From contig NZ_JABSNL010000003.1 in NCBI RefSeq assembly GCF_013294025.1, positions 62,001 to 126,000 of the forward strand: 64,000 bases of DNA, read 5' to 3'. Positions within the stretch are counted from its first letter, which is position 1, and each line of letters begins with the position of its first letter. Positions 52,954 through 64,000 of this stretch are shown here, piece by piece. The notes under the pieces were generated by a model. The model saw nothing but the letters and a program-made list of their open reading frames with translations. It had not been told where the DNA came from and made no database searches. Position numbers and translations under genes: made by a program. The stretch comes from Flavobacterium aeripolare (lineage in GTDB: Bacteria; Bacteroidota; Bacteroidia; Flavobacteriales; Flavobacteriaceae).

Positions 52954-53256
52954 TTATGCTTGTCCCGCAGGACCAAAGTTAAGCGGTATAGGAGGTTGTT
53001 CAGTCTCTTTGATTTCGCCATGAGCGGCTTCAAAGCGGTGGATATTCTCTGATAAAGCTTTTACCAATCTTTTTGCATGTTGTGGTGTCAAGACAATTCT
53101 TGATTTCACTTTAGCTTTAGGAATACCCGGCATGATACTTACAAAGTCAAGCACAAATTCTGATGAAGAATGATTTATAATAGCCAAATTAGAATAAATT
53201 CCTTCAGCCGTTTTTTCATCTAATTCGATATTGATCTGGTCTTGTTGTTCTTTCAT
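52954..53256 (-). CDS. DUF3467-domain protein
   Basis: 100 residues matching DUF3467: INIELDEKTAEGIYSNLAIINHSSSEFVLDFVSIMPG, then KVKSRIVLTPQHAKRLVKALSENIHRFEAAHG and a Pro-rich end. No signal peptide or membrane helix. Its position 91 bp downstream of rpoC on the same strand, before a terminator, suggests cotranscription with the RNA-polymerase operon; I recall this neighbourhood in many Bacteroidota. The function is unknown. Confidence 0.87.
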   Translation of the reverse strand: MKEQQDQINIELDEKTAEGIYSNLAIINHSSSEFVLDFVSIMPGIPKAKVKSRIVLTPQHAKRLVKALSENIHRFEAAHGEIKETEQPPIPLNFGPAGQA

Positions 53257-53347
53257 GATTTAAGTAGTAAGGATTAGCAACTAAATGATAGCAAAAAGTG
53301 ATTAGCCCTGAGACTAATCACTAATTACTATGGACTTATTACTAAAG

Positions 53348-56300
53348 TTAGTAAATATATTCTTCTTTATTAGCCATCATATCATTGTAATCTTCTTTTG
53401 AACCTACAATAGCATTATCATATTCTCTCATACCAGTTCCTGCAGGAATTCTATGTCCTACAATTACATTTTCTTTCAATCCTTCTAAGTAATCGATTTT
53501 ACCTGCAACTGCAGCTTCGTTCAATACCTTAGTTGTCTCTTGGAAAGAAGCAGCAGAGATGAATGATTTAGTTTGTAAAGATGCTCTTGTGATACCTTGT
53601 AATACTGGAGTACCAGTTGCTGTGATTACATCACGAGCCACAACGATATTTTGATCGTTACGTTTCAATAATGAATTTTCATCACGCAATTCACGAGGTG
53701 TTACGATTTGCCCCTCTTTCAAGTTAGCAGAATCTCCCGCATCTTCAATAACTTTCATACCATAAAGTTTATCGTTTTGAAAGATAAAATCTTTAGTGTG
53801 AATCAATTGATCTTCTAAGAATAATGTGTCTCCTGGATCTTGAACTCTAACTTTACGCATCATTTGACGTATTACTACCTCAAAGTGCTTATCGTTAATT
53901 TTCACCCCTTGTAAACGGTAAACTTCTTGAATTTCATTAACCAAATACTGCTGAACAGCTGCTGGCCCTTTAATTCTCAAGATATCTTCTGGAGTAATTG
54001 CTCCATCAGATAAAGGAACACCTGCTCTTACAAAGTCATTCTCTTGTACAAGAATTTGACTTGATAATTTAACTAGGTATTTCTTAATTTCACCAAACTT
54101 AGATTCGATAATAATCTCACGGTTACCTCTTTTAATTTTTCCAAAAGAAACAACACCATCAATTTCAGAAACTACTGCTGGATTAGAAGGATTACGTGCT
54201 TCTAGAAGCTCAGTAATTCTAGGTAAACCTCCAGTAATATCTCCTGATTTAGAAGAACGACGTGGGATTTTAACTAAGACTTTACCAGCCTTAATTTTCT
54301 CACCATTTTCAACCATTAAGTGGGCTCCAACAGGTAAGTTATAAGAACGAATTAACTCATCATCTTTACCGTAAACCAATAAAGTTGGAATTAATTTTTT
54401 ATTTCTAGCTTCAGAAATTACTTTTTCTTGGAAACCAGTTTGCTCATCCACTTCAACCATGAATGATTGTCCTTGCTCTAAATCTTCATAAGCGATCTTA
54501 CCAGTGAATTCAGAAACGATAACTCCATTATATGGATCCCATTTACAAATTGTATCACCTTTTCCAACAGATTGACCATCTTTCACAAAAATACTTGATC
54601 CGTAAGGAATATTATGAGTGTTTAATAAGATACCTGTTTTCTCGTCGATTAATTTCAATTCAGTAGAACGTGAAACTACAATATCTACTGCGTTACCATC
54701 ATTATCCTCACCTTTAACAGTTTTTAAATCTTCAATTTCTAGCTTACCATTAAATTTAGTAACGATACTAGACTCTTCAGAAATACCCCCTGCAACCCCT
54801 CCAACGTGGAAAGTACGTAAAGTTAACTGTGTTCCTGGCTCTCCAATAGATTGTGCTGCAATTACACCAACTGCTTCACCTCTTTGTGTCATCTTACCAG
54901 TTGCTAAGTTACGACCGTAACATTTAGCACAAATTCCTTTAACAGCCTCACAAGTCAACGGTGAACGAACTTCTACTCCTTCAATTGGAGAAGCTTCAAT
55001 ACGTTTCATTATTGCCTCAGTAACCTGTTGACCAGATTCGATAAGAACTTCATTAGTTAAAGGATTAATTACGTCTTGTAAAACAACACGTCCTAATATT
55101 CTTTCTCCTAATGATTCAACAATTTCTTCATTCTTTTTTAATGCTGATACTTCAACACCTCTTAATGTTCCACAGTCTTCAATGTTAACAATAACATCTT
55201 GAGAAACATCATGCAATCTTCTTGTTAAATATCCTGCATCCGCCGTTTTCAAGGCAGTATCCGCAAGACCTTTACGCGCACCGTGAGTAGAAATGAAATA
55301 CTCAAGAATCGAAAGACCTTCCTTAAAGTTAGAAAGAATTGGATTCTCAATAATCTCTCCACCACCAGCAGTCGATTTCTTAGGCTTAGCCATCAATCCA
55401 CGCATACCAGTTAACTGACGAATTTGTTCCTTAGAACCCCTCGCCCCAGAGTCAAGCATCATATACACCGAGTTGAAACCTTGCTGGTCTTCTCTAATGT
55501 TTTTCATTGCCAACTCAGTTAATTGTGCATTTGCAGAAGTCCATACATCAATAACTTGGTTGTAACGCTCGTTATTTGTAATAAGACCCATGTTATAATT
55601 TGCAGAGATACCTTCAACTTGCTCTCTAGCATCTGCAATTAATTTAGGTTTTTGATCTGGAATTCTAATATCCCCTAATGAGAATGACAATCCACCTCTA
55701 AAGGCAAATTTGTACCCCATATCTTTCATATTATCCAAGAAGGCAGCCGTTTCCGGTACACTTGTTGAATTCAATACGTGACCGATAATGTCTCTAAGGT
55801 TTTTCTTAGTTAATACATCATTGATATATCCAGCTGCTTCTGGTACTACTTCATTAAATAATACACGTCCTGCAGTTGTTTCAATAATTTTGTACACTAA
55901 TTCTCCAGCATCATTAAAATCTTTTGCTCTAATTTTCACTCTAGCATTCAATTCTAATCTTCCTTCGTTTAAGGCAATATTTGTTTCTTCTGCAGAATAG
56001 AAAACTAGATCTTGACCTAAAATTTTCTTCTCTGGAGTAGACAATCTCTCTTTGGTCATATAATATAGACCCAAGACCATATCCTGAGATGGTACCGTAA
56101 TTGGTGCTCCATTTGCAGGGTTTAAGATATTGTGTGAAGCCAACATTAATAATTGTGCTTCAAGAATAGCTTCTGGTCCTAATGGTAAGTGAACTGCCAT
56201 TTGATCCCCATCAAAATCCGCATTAAATGCCGTACAAACTAAAGGGTGCAATTGGATTGCTTTTCCTTCAATTAATTTTGGTTGGAATGCTTGAATACCA

Positions 56301-57667
56301 AGTCTGTGTAAAGTAGGGGCTCTATTCAGTAATATAGGGTGACCTTTAATTACGTTTTCAAGGATATCCCAAACTACAGGCTCTTTCTTGTCTATTATTT
56401 TCTTAGCTGATTTTACAGTTTTAACAATTCCTCTTTCAATCAATTTACGGATCACAAAAGGCTTGTATAATTCGGCTGCCATATCTTTAGGGATACCACA
56501 TTCGAACAATTTCAATTCAGGTCCAACAACAATTACCGAACGAGCAGAATAATCCACACGTTTTCCAAGTAAGTTTTGACGGAAACGTCCTTGCTTACCT
56601 TTAAGGGAATCAGATAATGATTTTAATGGTCTGTTTGATTCTGTTTTAACAGCAGATGCTTTTCTAGTATTATCAAACAATGAATCTACCGATTCTTGCA
56701 ACATACGTTTCTCGTTTCTTAAGATAACTTCTGGAGCTTTAATCTCCATTAATCTTTTCAAACGGTTGTTACGAATGATTACACGACGGTATAAATCATT
56801 TAAATCTGAAGTTGCAAAACGACCTCCATCAAGTGGCACAAGCGGACGTAATTCTGGTGGAATAACTGGCACCACTTTCATAATCATCCATTCAGGACGG
56901 TTTTCACGGTTTAAGTTAGACTCACGGAAAGACTCAACAACTTGTAATCTTTTTAAAGCTTCAGTTTTACGTTGTTTAGATGTTTCGTTATTAGCTGAGT
57001 GACGTAATTGATAAGATAACTCATCAAGGTCAATACGTGCTAATAAGTCCATAATACACTCTGCTCCCATTTTGGCAACAAATTTATTAGGATCGAAATC
57101 GTCTAAATATTGATTATCAGCTGGAAGAGTATCTAAGATGTTCAAATATTCTTCTTCAGTTAAGAAGTCTAATCTTTGAACAGATTCACCTTCAGCATTT
57201 TTAGCAATACCTGCTTGAATAACTACGTATCTCTCGTAGTAAATGATCATATCCAATTTCTTAGATGGAAGACCTAAGATATAACCAATTTTGTTAGGAA
57301 GAGAACGGAAATACCAAATATGAGCAATTGGCACAACAAGATTGATGTGACCTACTCTATCTCTACGTACTTTTTTCTCAGTAACTTCAACACCACAACG
57401 GTCACAAATGATTCCTTTGTAGCGAATTCTTTTATATTTTCCACAAGCACATTCGAAATCCTTTACAGGTCCAAATATTCTCTCACAAAAAAGACCGTCA
57501 CGCTCTGGTTTGTGCGTACGGTAATTTATAGTTTCTGGCTTCAAGACCTCACCTCTTGATTCTTTCAAAATAGATTCAGGAGATGCAAGTCCTATTGAGA
57601 TTTTACTAAATCTTTTAATAGGATTTTTATCTTTATTATTATTGTTATTATTTCTATTATTCATCAT
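53348..57667 (-). CDS. rpoC: DNA-directed RNA polymerase subunit beta'
   Basis: About 1439 residues. Zinc-finger cysteines are in [20 protein letters not shown] near the N-terminus, and the catalytic magnesium-binding NADFDGD is at 482-488. The C-terminal zinc-binding region ([13 protein letters not shown]) and trigger-loop region are present. The start is at one of two tandem ATG codons (57667/57664); it is followed by an Asn-rich N-terminal tract ([13 protein letters not shown]) encoded by a short AAT/AAC repeat. The frame from 57721 would start before this tract and lacks support. It is the last polymerase gene of the rpl-rpoBC operon. Confidence 0.95.
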   Translation of the reverse strand: MMNNRNNNNNNKDKNPIKRFSKISIGLASPESILKESRGEVLKPETINYRTHKPERDGLFCERIFGPVKDFECACGKYKRIRYKGIICDRCGVEVTEKKVRRDRVGHINLVVPIAHIWYFRSLPNKIGYILGLPSKKLDMIIYYERYVVIQAGIAKNAEGESVQRLDFLTEEEYLNILDTLPADNQYLDDFDPNKFVAKMGAECIMDLLARIDLDELSYQLRHSANNETSKQRKTEALKRLQVVESFRESNLNRENRPEWMIMKVVPVIPPELRPLVPLDGGRFATSDLNDLYRRVIIRNNRLKRLMEIKAPEVILRNEKRMLQESVDSLFDNTRKASAVKTESNRPLKSLSDSLKGKQGRFRQNLLGKRVDYSARSVIVVGPELKLFECGIPKDMAAELYKPFVIRKLIERGIVKTVKSAKKIIDKKEPVVWDILENVIKGHPILLNRAPTLHRLGIQAFQPKLIEGKAIQLHPLVCTAFNADFDGDQMAVHLPLGPEAILEAQLLMLASHNILNPANGAPITVPSQDMVLGLYYMTKERLSTPEKKILGQDLVFYSAEETNIALNEGRLELNARVKIRAKDFNDAGELVYKIIETTAGRVLFNEVVPEAAGYINDVLTKKNLRDIIGHVLNSTSVPETAAFLDNMKDMGYKFAFRGGLSFSLGDIRIPDQKPKLIADAREQVEGISANYNMGLITNNERYNQVIDVWTSANAQLTELAMKNIREDQQGFNSVYMMLDSGARGSKEQIRQLTGMRGLMAKPKKSTAGGGEIIENPILSNFKEGLSILEYFISTHGARKGLADTALKTADAGYLTRRLHDVSQDVIVNIEDCGTLRGVEVSALKKNEEIVESLGERILGRVVLQDVINPLTNEVLIESGQQVTEAIMKRIEASPIEGVEVRSPLTCEAVKGICAKCYGRNLATGKMTQRGEAVGVIAAQSIGEPGTQLTLRTFHVGGVAGGISEESSIVTKFNGKLEIEDLKTVKGEDNDGNAVDIVVSRSTELKLIDEKTGILLNTHNIPYGSSIFVKDGQSVGKGDTICKWDPYNGVIVSEFTGKIAYEDLEQGQSFMVEVDEQTGFQEKVISEARNKKLIPTLLVYGKDDELIRSYNLPVGAHLMVENGEKIKAGKVLVKIPRRSSKSGDITGGLPRITELLEARNPSNPAVVSEIDGVVSFGKIKRGNREIIIESKFGEIKKYLVKLSSQILVQENDFVRAGVPLSDGAITPEDILRIKGPAAVQQYLVNEIQEVYRLQGVKINDKHFEVVIRQMMRKVRVQDPGDTLFLEDQLIHTKDFIFQNDKLYGMKVIEDAGDSANLKEGQIVTPRELRDENSLLKRNDQNIVVARDVITATGTPVLQGITRASLQTKSFISAASFQETTKVLNEAAVAGKIDYLEGLKENVIVGHRIPAGTGMREYDNAIVGSKEDYNDMMANKEEYIY
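57631..57660. repeat. AAY trinucleotide repeat encoding the Asn tract of RpoC
   Basis: A run of ATT/GTT triplets on the plus strand, that is AAT/AAC codons on the coding strand. It is a simple repeat prone to slippage, in frame, at the N-terminus of rpoC. Confidence 0.6.
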
Positions 57668-57857
57668 AGTTTTTACTACTGATTTAATTGCAATTAAAAA
57701 ATTGATTATAGTACATAGCACGTGCTATGTATTTACCTGGATTACTTCTCTAAACTTTAAACTTTTATTAAAGTGCTAATTATATAAAACTAAATCTATA
57801 TAAAAAATCGGAACGGTTTACGAGGCTAAATCCAAAAAACTTATATTCTTAGTAAAC

Positions 57858-57909
57858 AGTTTCAGTCCCAGTTTTCAGTTTATAACCGAATACTGAGACT
57901 GTGACTGCA
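57858..57909 (-). repeat. CAGT-rich palindromic element in the rpoB-rpoC spacer
   Basis: An imperfect inverted repeat built of CAGT/ACTG units (CAGTCCCAGTTTTCAGT against ACTGAGACTGTGACTG). It is richer in G and C than its surroundings and starts 8 bp after the rpoB stop on the transcript. It has no T-tract. It looks like an intergenic repeat or an RNA-processing site rather than a terminator. Confidence 0.5.
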
Positions 57910-57916
57910 AATTTAT

Positions 57917-60900
57917 TTATTCTTCTAACCTAATATCAAGACCAAGACCTTTTAATTCATGCATTAATACATTGAATGATTCAGGTAATCCTGGCTCTGG
58001 CATAGACTCTCCTTTTACGATAGCTTCGTAAGTTTTAGCTCTACCAATAACATCATCAGATTTAACTGTTAAGATTTCACGTAGCGTACTAGAAGCTCCA
58101 TAAGCCTCAAGTGCCCAAACCTCCATCTCTCCAAAACGCTGACCTCCAAATTGAGCCTTACCTCCAAGTGGTTGTTGCGTAATCAATGAGTATGGTCCTA
58201 TTGAACGTGCGTGCATCTTATCATCAACCATGTGTCCTAATTTTAACATATAGATCACACCTACAGTTGCTGCTTGATGGAAACGCTCTCCAGTACCACC
58301 ATCATAAAGATGTGTATGCCCAAAACGTGGTACTCCAGCTTCGTCAGTCAATTCATTGATTTGGTCAAGAGAAGCACCATCAAAAATTGGAGTAGCAAAT
58401 TTTCTACCCAAGTTCATTCCAGCCCATCCTAATACCGTTTCATAAATTTGACCAATGTTCATACGTGAAGGTACCCCAAGTGGGTTCAACACAATATCAA
58501 CTGGTGTTCCGTCTTCAAGGAAAGGCATATCTTCATGACGAACGATACGAGCAACAATACCTTTGTTACCGTGACGTCCAGCCATTTTATCCCCTACTTT
58601 CAACTTACGTTTCTTAGCGATATAAACTTTTGCTAATTTCAAGATTCCTGCTGGCAATTCATCCCCTACAGTAATCGTGAACTTCTCTCTACGTAAAGAA
58701 CCTTGCAAGTCATTCAACTTAATTTTATAGTTATGAATCAATTCATTCACCATTTTATTAGTTGCATCGTCTGCTACCCATTGTCCTTTGCTTAAGTGAG
58801 CAAAATCTTCAACAGCATAAAGCATTTTTTGAGTGTATTTTTTACCTTTTGGTAAAACTTCTTCACCCAAATCATTCATTACACCTTGAGACGTTTTTCC
58901 GTTAACGATCAAGAAAAGTTTCTCTACTAATTTGTCTTTTAATTCAACAAATTTAGTTTCGAACTCCATTTCTAAAGCACCTAAAGCATCTTTATCTTGC
59001 GTACGTTTACGTTTATCTTTTACCGCTCTTGCGAATAATTTTTTATCAAGAACCACACCATGTAAAGATGGAGACGCTTTTAATGAAGCATCTTTCACAT
59101 CACCTGCTTTATCCCCAAAGATTGCACGAAGCAATTTCTCCTCAGGAGTAGGATCTGATTCTCCTTTTGGAGTAATTTTTCCGATAAGAATATCACCAGG
59201 TTTAACCTCGGCACCAATTCTAATCATACCGTTTTCATCCAAGTCTTTTGTAGCCTCTTCAGAAACGTTAGGAATATCATTTGTAAGTTCTTCGTTACCT
59301 AATTTAGTATCTCTAACCTCAAGTGAATAATCATCTACGTGAATAGATGTAAAAATATCATCACGAACTACTTTCTCAGAAATTACGATTGCGTCCTCAA
59401 AGTTGTATCCTTTCCATGGCATAAACGCCACTTTCAAGTTACGACCTAAAGCAAGTTCACCATTTTGAGTAGCATACCCCTCAGACAATACTTGACCTAA
59501 TTTAACTCTGTCCCCTTTTCTAACGATAGGTTTCAAGTTAATACTAGTTCCTTGATTGGTTTTTCTAAATTTAATAAGGTTGTACGTTTTATCATCTGTA
59601 TCAAAACTTACCATTCTTTCTTCTTCAGAACGATCGTATTTGATAGTAATAATATTAGCATCTACATATTCTACAGTACCATCGCCTTCAGCGTTGATTA
59701 ATACTCTAGAGTCAGAAGCAACTTGACGCTCCAATCCAGTTCCTACGATAGGTGCTTCAGGACGAATTAATGGTACGGCCTGACGCATCATGTTAGATCC
59801 CATCAATGCTCTATTCGCATCATCATGTTCCAAGAAAGGAATTAAAGATGCAGAAATTGATGCAATTTGATTAGGGGCAACATCGGCGTAATCAACTTTT
59901 GTAGGATCAATCACTGGGAAATCTCCTTCTTGACGTGCAATTACATTTTCAGCAAGAATCTTTCCAGAATCATCCATCTCAATATTTGCTTGAGATATCA
60001 ACATTCCTTCTTCTTCTTCAGCACTTAAATAAACTGGAGTTGATTCTAAATCAACAACACCTTCAGTTACTTTACGGTAAGGCGTTTCAATGAACCCCAT
60101 TCCGTTAACCTTAGCATAAACTCCAAGAGATGAAATCAAACCAATGTTTGGTCCCTCTGGTGTTTCAATAGGACATAAACGTCCGTAGTGCGTATAGTGA
60201 ACGTCACGAACCTCAAATCCAGCTCTTTCTCTCGAAAGTCCACCTGGTCCTAGCGCAGATAATCTTCTCTTGTGCGTAATCTCAGCTAATGGATTCGTTT
60301 GATCCATAAATTGAGACAATTGGTTCGTACCAAAGAAAGAGTTGATAACAGAAGATAATGTTTTAGCATTAATCAAATCTATCGGTGTAAACACCTCGTT
60401 ATCTCTAACGTTCATTCTCTCACGAATAGTTCTAGCCATACGAGCAAGACCAACACCGAATTGTTGAGACAATTGTTCTCCAACTGTTCTAACACGACGG
60501 TTTGATAAGTGGTCAATATCATCAATATCTGCTTTCGCATTAATCAATTCAATTAAATACTTAACAATAGTTATGATATCTTCTTTGGTAAGCACTTGCT
60601 TTTCCATTGGGATATCCAACTGTAATTTTTTATTCATTCTATAACGACCTACTTCACCTAAGTTGTAACGTTGGTCAGAGAAGAACAATTTATCAATAAT
60701 ACCACGAGCAGTTTCTTCATCAGGCGGTTCTGCGTTACGCAATTGTCTGTAGATATGCTCAACAGCTTCTTTTTCAGAGTTTGTTGGATCTTTTTGTAAC
60801 GTATTATGGATGATAGCATAATCAGCTTGATTAGCATCTTCTTTATGTAACAAAATAGATTTAACGTTAGAATCAATGATTTCTTCTACATTATCTTTAT

Positions 60901-61732
60901 CGATAATTGTATCACGATCAAGGATTATTTCGTTACGTTCGATAGAAACTACTTCACCAGTATCTTCATCTACGAAATCTTCATGCCATGTATTTAATAC
61001 ACGTGCAGCTAATTTTCTACCGATATATTTTTTAAGTCCTGTTTTAGAAACTTTAATTTCTTCAGCAAGGTCAAAGATTTCAAGGATATCCTTATCTCTT
61101 TCGAATCCTATAGCACGGAATAAAGTTGTAACAGGTAATTTTTTCTTTCTGTCAATATAAGCATACATTACGCTATTAATATCTGTAGAAAACTCAATCC
61201 AAGAACCCTTGAAAGGAATTACTCTAGCAGAGTATAATTTTGTTCCGTTAGCGTGAAAAGACTGACCAAAGAAAACCCCTGGTGATCTGTGCAACTGAGA
61301 AACAACAACACGCTCAGCACCATTTATAACAAATGTTCCGCTTGGAGTCATGTAAGGAATTGTCCCAAGATATACATCTTGAACAATAGTTTCAAAGTCT
61401 TCGTGCTCTGGATCTGTACAATAAAGTTTTAATCTAGCTTTTAAAGGCACACTGTGTGTTAAACCTCTTTCGATACACTCTTGGATTGTGTAACGTGGTG
61501 GATCTACGAAATAATCTAGAAATTCCAATACAAAGTTATTTCTTGTATCTGTAATTGGAAAATTCTCCATGAAGGTATTATAAAGTCCTTCATTGCCTCT
61601 TTCATCAGATTTAGTTTCTAATTGAAAAAAATCTTGAAAAGATTTAACCTGAACATCTAGAAAATCTGGATAGTTCGGGATATTTTTTGTAGAGGCAAAA
61701 TTCAATCTTTCAGTCTGATTTGTAATCATCAA
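57917..61732 (-). CDS. rpoB: DNA-directed RNA polymerase subunit beta
   Basis: 1271 residues with complete fork, lobe and flap regions. The rifampicin-binding cluster includes [40 protein letters not shown], in which the residues usually mutated in resistant strains (Gln, Asp, His, Arg, Ser) have the sensitive identities. The switch region [13 protein letters not shown] and the C-terminal [18 protein letters not shown] are normal. It is separated from rplL by 269 bp that contain a strong hairpin. Confidence 0.96.
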   Translation of the reverse strand: MMITNQTERLNFASTKNIPNYPDFLDVQVKSFQDFFQLETKSDERGNEGLYNTFMENFPITDTRNNFVLEFLDYFVDPPRYTIQECIERGLTHSVPLKARLKLYCTDPEHEDFETIVQDVYLGTIPYMTPSGTFVINGAERVVVSQLHRSPGVFFGQSFHANGTKLYSARVIPFKGSWIEFSTDINSVMYAYIDRKKKLPVTTLFRAIGFERDKDILEIFDLAEEIKVSKTGLKKYIGRKLAARVLNTWHEDFVDEDTGEVVSIERNEIILDRDTIIDKDNVEEIIDSNVKSILLHKEDANQADYAIIHNTLQKDPTNSEKEAVEHIYRQLRNAEPPDEETARGIIDKLFFSDQRYNLGEVGRYRMNKKLQLDIPMEKQVLTKEDIITIVKYLIELINAKADIDDIDHLSNRRVRTVGEQLSQQFGVGLARMARTIRERMNVRDNEVFTPIDLINAKTLSSVINSFFGTNQLSQFMDQTNPLAEITHKRRLSALGPGGLSRERAGFEVRDVHYTHYGRLCPIETPEGPNIGLISSLGVYAKVNGMGFIETPYRKVTEGVVDLESTPVYLSAEEEEGMLISQANIEMDDSGKILAENVIARQEGDFPVIDPTKVDYADVAPNQIASISASLIPFLEHDDANRALMGSNMMRQAVPLIRPEAPIVGTGLERQVASDSRVLINAEGDGTVEYVDANIITIKYDRSEEERMVSFDTDDKTYNLIKFRKTNQGTSINLKPIVRKGDRVKLGQVLSEGYATQNGELALGRNLKVAFMPWKGYNFEDAIVISEKVVRDDIFTSIHVDDYSLEVRDTKLGNEELTNDIPNVSEEATKDLDENGMIRIGAEVKPGDILIGKITPKGESDPTPEEKLLRAIFGDKAGDVKDASLKASPSLHGVVLDKKLFARAVKDKRKRTQDKDALGALEMEFETKFVELKDKLVEKLFLIVNGKTSQGVMNDLGEEVLPKGKKYTQKMLYAVEDFAHLSKGQWVADDATNKMVNELIHNYKIKLNDLQGSLRREKFTITVGDELPAGILKLAKVYIAKKRKLKVGDKMAGRHGNKGIVARIVRHEDMPFLEDGTPVDIVLNPLGVPSRMNIGQIYETVLGWAGMNLGRKFATPIFDGASLDQINELTDEAGVPRFGHTHLYDGGTGERFHQAATVGVIYMLKLGHMVDDKMHARSIGPYSLITQQPLGGKAQFGGQRFGEMEVWALEAYGASSTLREILTVKSDDVIGRAKTYEAIVKGESMPEPGLPESFNVLMHELKGLGLDIRLEE

Positions 61733-61766
61733 TGGACAAAATTTTGATTATAAAAGTAATTTTTTT

Positions 61767-61788
61767 GTAAAGGTTATTTCGCCTTTAC
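61767..61788 (-). promoter_or_regulatory. small hairpin in the rpoB leader
   Basis: GTAAAGG, an eight-base loop and CCTTTAC, 35 to 57 nt upstream of the rpoB ATG. On the transcript it is followed by A rather than U, so it is not a terminator. Confidence 0.4.
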
Positions 61789-61937
61789 TAAATTTCACAA
61801 CCATTACATCTTTAAAAATCAATTTAGGATAACTACTTTCTTATTATCTGTTAACTTTTTTTCCTCGTAATGGAGTAAAACATAAAATACAAAAGCTAAA
61901 AATGACGAATCAAATTCTAGACTTTTGTTATACGAAA

Positions 61938-61981
61938 AATGGTTTAGGTCTTTGAGCGGTAAAACTCAAGACCTAAACCTT
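61938..61981 (-). promoter_or_regulatory. attenuator-like hairpin between rplL and rpoB
   Basis: On the minus strand, GGTTTAGGTCTTGAG and CTCAAAGACCTAAACC enclose TTTTACCG, with ATTTTTCG after the second arm. It begins 20 nt after the rplL stop. A leaky terminator here would lower rpoBC expression relative to the ribosomal proteins, as is known for this operon in other bacteria. Confidence 0.7.
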
Positions 61982-62001
61982 ATTCTTTAAACTAAATTAA
62001 A

Positions 62002-62370
62002 CTATTTAAGTTCAACTACAGCTCCAGCTTCTTCTAACGATTTTTTAAGACCTTCAGCCTCTTCTTTAGTAACACCTTCTTTAACAGTAGATGGTGCACT
62101 ATCAACTACATCTTTAGCTTCTTTCAAACCTAAACCTGTAAGTTCTTTTACCATTTTCACAACAGCTAATTTAGAAGCACCAGCTTCTTTTAAGATAACT
62201 GTGAATTCAGTTTGAGCTTCTTCAGCAGCTTCTCCACCACCTGCAGATACTACTACAGCTGCAGCAGCTGGTTCGATTCCGTACTCATCTTTTAATATTG
62301 TTGCTAATTCATTAACTTCTTTAACAGTTAAGTTAACTAATTGTTCTGCGAATTGTTTCAAATCTGCCAT
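62002..62370 (-). CDS. rplL: 50S ribosomal protein L7/L12
   Basis: 122 residues: an N-terminal dimerisation domain ([24 protein letters not shown]), an Ala-rich hinge ([19 protein letters not shown]) and the factor-binding C-terminal domain ([24 protein letters not shown]). It recruits GTPase factors to the ribosome stalk. Encoded between rplJ and rpoB, 86 bp after rplJ. Confidence 0.96.
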   Translation of the reverse strand: MADLKQFAEQLVNLTVKEVNELATILKDEYGIEPAAAAVVVSAGGGEAAEEAQTEFTVILKEAGASKLAVVKMVKELTGLGLKEAKDVVDSAPSTVKEGVTKEEAEGLKKSLEEAGAVVELK

Positions 62371-62456
62371 TTTTTCTATCGTTTAAAATGATTTGTAAAA
62401 TATATTTTGTTTATTGTGCGCGTTGTAAGTAATAATTGAGACAAGCTCGATTATTA

Positions 62457-62966
62457 TTATGCTTCTTCAGTTTCAGCTTGCTCTTCTCCAGCAAACTTGT
62501 TTTGAAGTGCAGCGATAATTCTTTGAGCAGGTGATTGAAGTAATCCAATAAGCTCTCCAAGAAGTTCTTCTTTAGATTTAATAGTAGATAACATATCTAA
62601 TTGATCGTCACCAATATAAATCTCAGAATTAACATAAGCTCCTTTTAAAATAGGCAAAGCCGATTTTTTACGGAAATCTTTAATGATTTTTCCAGGTGCA
62701 TTCGCAACATCAGCAATGAAGATTGCACTGTTTCCAGTTAAAACCTCTGGTAACTCACCATATTCATTTTCAGAAACTTCCATTGCTTTCACAAGTAAAG
62801 TATTCTTAACAACTTCTAATTTAACTCCAGCTTTATAACAAGCTCTTCTTAATTTTGAAGTTGTATCTGCATTCAGTCCAGAAATATCTGCTACATAAAC
62901 AATATTTGTACCAGCTAACTGTGCAGTTAAATTTTCAATCGCGATTGATTTTTCTTCTCTAGTCAT
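62457..62966 (-). CDS. rplJ: 50S ribosomal protein L10
   Basis: 169 residues typical of L10: TREEKSIAIENLTAQLAGTNIVYVADISGL, then LRRACYKAGVKLEVVKNTLLVKAM, and a C-terminal helix that docks L7/L12 dimers (QSPAQRIIAALQNKFAGEE). It anchors the stalk to 23S rRNA. It follows rplA by 22 bp, so there is little room for the usual L10 leader. Confidence 0.96.
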   Translation of the reverse strand: MTREEKSIAIENLTAQLAGTNIVYVADISGLNADTTSKLRRACYKAGVKLEVVKNTLLVKAMEVSENEYGELPEVLTGNSAIFIADVANAPGKIIKDFRKKSALPILKGAYVNSEIYIGDDQLDMLSTIKSKEELLGELIGLLQSPAQRIIAALQNKFAGEEQAETEEA

Positions 62967-62988
62967 ACTAAAAATTATTAACTACCAA

Positions 62989-63678
62989 TTATACTGCTTT
63001 TGGGTCTAATGCAATAGCAGGACTCATTGTACTTGTAAGGTAGATACTTTTGATGTATACTCCTTTAGCAGCAGTTGGTTTAAGTTTGATTAATGTTTGA
63101 ATAATTTCGTGTGCATTGTCAAAAATTTGCTCAGCTCCAAAAGAAACTTTCCCAATTCCTGCATGAACGATACCAGTTTTATCAACTTTGAAATCGATTT
63201 TACCAGCTTTAACCTCTTGAACAGCTTTTGCAACATCCATAGTTACAGTACCTGTTTTAGGGTTAGGCATTAAACCTCTAGGTCCTAAAATACGACCTAA
63301 TGGACCTAATTTACCCATAACGCTTGGCATAGTGATGATCACATCAACATCTGTCCAACCATCTTTAATTTTTTGTAAATACTCGTCAAGACCTACATAG
63401 TCTGCACCAGCTTCTTTAGCTTCCGCCTCTTTATCTGGAGTAACTAATGCTAATACTTTAACATCTTTACCTGTTCCGTGAGGTAATGTAACAACACCTC
63501 TCACCATTTGATTCGCTTTTCTTGGATCTACACCCAAACGTACTGCGATATCAACAGACTCATCAAATTTTGCAGAAGAAACTTCTTTTATTAATGCCGC
63601 AGCATCTTTTAAAGAATATAGTTTGTTCTTATCAATTTTTGAAGCAGCCTCTTTTTGCTTTTTTGTCAATTTTGCCAT
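62989..63678 (-). CDS. rplA: 50S ribosomal protein L1
   Basis: 229 residues with the L1 signature in [29 protein letters not shown], and N-terminal [24 protein letters not shown]. It binds 23S rRNA at the E-site stalk and can repress its own operon by binding mRNA in other bacteria. It lies 14 bp after rplK. Confidence 0.96.
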   Translation of the reverse strand: MAKLTKKQKEAASKIDKNKLYSLKDAAALIKEVSSAKFDESVDIAVRLGVDPRKANQMVRGVVTLPHGTGKDVKVLALVTPDKEAEAKEAGADYVGLDEYLQKIKDGWTDVDVIITMPSVMGKLGPLGRILGPRGLMPNPKTGTVTMDVAKAVQEVKAGKIDFKVDKTGIVHAGIGKVSFGAEQIFDNAHEIIQTLIKLKPTAAKGVYIKSIYLTSTMSPAIALDPKAV

Positions 63679-63692
63679 TGTCTTTCTCTTAA

Positions 63693-64000
63693 TTAAAAAG
63701 GAGCGTCTCCTGATACAGTTATACCCATAGATCTAGCTGTTCCAGCAACCATACTCATTGCAGACTCCATAGTGAATGCATTTAAGTCAGGCATTTTGTC
63801 TTCAGCAATAGCTCTAATTTGTTCCCAAGTAACACTAGCTACTTTTTTACGATTAGGCTCACCAGAACCAGATTTAAGCTTCGCAGCTTCCAATAGCTGA
63901 ACGGCTGCAGGAGGAGTTTTAATAACAAAATCAAATGATTTGTCTTTATACACAGTAATTTGTACTGGGCATATTTTGCCGGGTTTATCTTGTGTTCTAG
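63693..64000 (-). CDS. rplK: 50S ribosomal protein L11, C-terminal part
   Basis: The frame is open to the right edge of the window; read from there it gives [20 protein letters not shown], which is internal L11 sequence, so the methionine at 63953 is not a true start candidate. The visible ~102 residues contain [28 protein letters not shown] and end in [11 protein letters not shown]. The N-terminal ~40 residues are outside the window. It is upstream of rplA in the usual order. Confidence 0.95.
   Translation of the reverse strand, partial: RTQDKPGKICPVQITVYKDKSFDFVIKTPPAAVQLLEAAKLKSGSGEPNRKKVASVTWEQIRAIAEDKMPDLNAFTMESAMSMVAGTARSMGITVSGDAPF

Noticed and set aside
52788-53033. An 81-codon open frame on the minus strand next to DUF3467
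   Set aside because: It overlaps the DUF3467 gene in another frame and spans its terminator. No recognisable domain.
1-64000. Mobile element, prophage, CRISPR array, tRNA or rRNA gene
   Set aside because: I looked for transposase and integrase motifs, regular spaced repeats, and cloverleaf or conserved rRNA sequence in all gene-free stretches and saw none.

Overview
The window is AT-rich bacterial chromosome from the Bacteroidota, most likely family Flavobacteriaceae and close to Flavobacterium. Three things point there. The protein sequences and gene neighbourhoods are flavobacterial (udk-divIC-mutA-mutB, dnaA-LMW phosphatase-RsmI-like, rplKAJL-rpoBC-DUF3467). Several genes are preceded by the TAnnTTTG promoter -7 element of this phylum, and Shine-Dalgarno sites are not evident. 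Lipoproteins and surface-export signals are of Bacteroidota type. No tRNA, rRNA, CRISPR array, insertion sequence, integrase or prophage gene was seen.

Layout. 1-5.2 kb: the N-terminus of an MtaB-like tRNA methylthiotransferase, an orphan peptide-binding lipoprotein, a HAD phosphatase, a DUF2007 protein, a one-domain DEAD-type helicase and a sigma-54-type response regulator without a DNA-binding domain. 5.2-12.4 kb, mostly minus strand: a NatAB-like ABC exporter, grpE-dnaJ, hisS and a secreted protein. 12.5-24.2 kb: a MacB-like permease, prmC, ribD with a HAD and a YigZ protein, then dnaA, an LMW phosphatase, an RsmI-like methylase, a 47-residue membrane protein, a methionine-type aminotransferase, a 2,4-dienoyl-CoA-reductase-like enzyme and udk. 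24.2-28.2 kb: divIC and both methylmalonyl-CoA mutase subunits. 28.2-34.9 kb: cell-wall genes (a lysozyme-like protein, mltG), dapF, an HtrA protease and a long GAPDH. 35-43.4 kb: an amino-acid permease, a beta-barrel/fasciclin pair, small proteins (DUF305, CDGSH, PH-like, DUF2383) and a LysM-NlpC/P60 hydrolase. 43.6-52.7 kb: aconitase, a PL7 alginate lyase, a MoxR ATPase, a SurA-like isomerase, release factor 3 and a small secreted protein. 53-64 kb: DUF3467, rpoC, rpoB, rplL, rplJ, rplA and partial rplK, all read leftwards.

The content is mainly core metabolism and information processing. Mutase, aconitase and dienoyl-CoA reductase fit propionate and fatty-acid oxidation feeding the citric-acid cycle. 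The alginate lyase suggests access to algal polysaccharide.

The most unusual signal is a structured non-coding element present twice, at about 5.0 kb (+) and 24.2 kb (-). The two copies share nearly identical ends around a variable hairpin. I think it belongs to the Flavo-1 RNA family, but the name is from memory. Other points worth a look are the response regulator lacking its DNA-binding domain, a 24-bp hairpin that abuts a start codon, and an operator-like palindrome just downstream of the alginate-lyase promoter. I see no clear multi-gene system of a wholly new kind.
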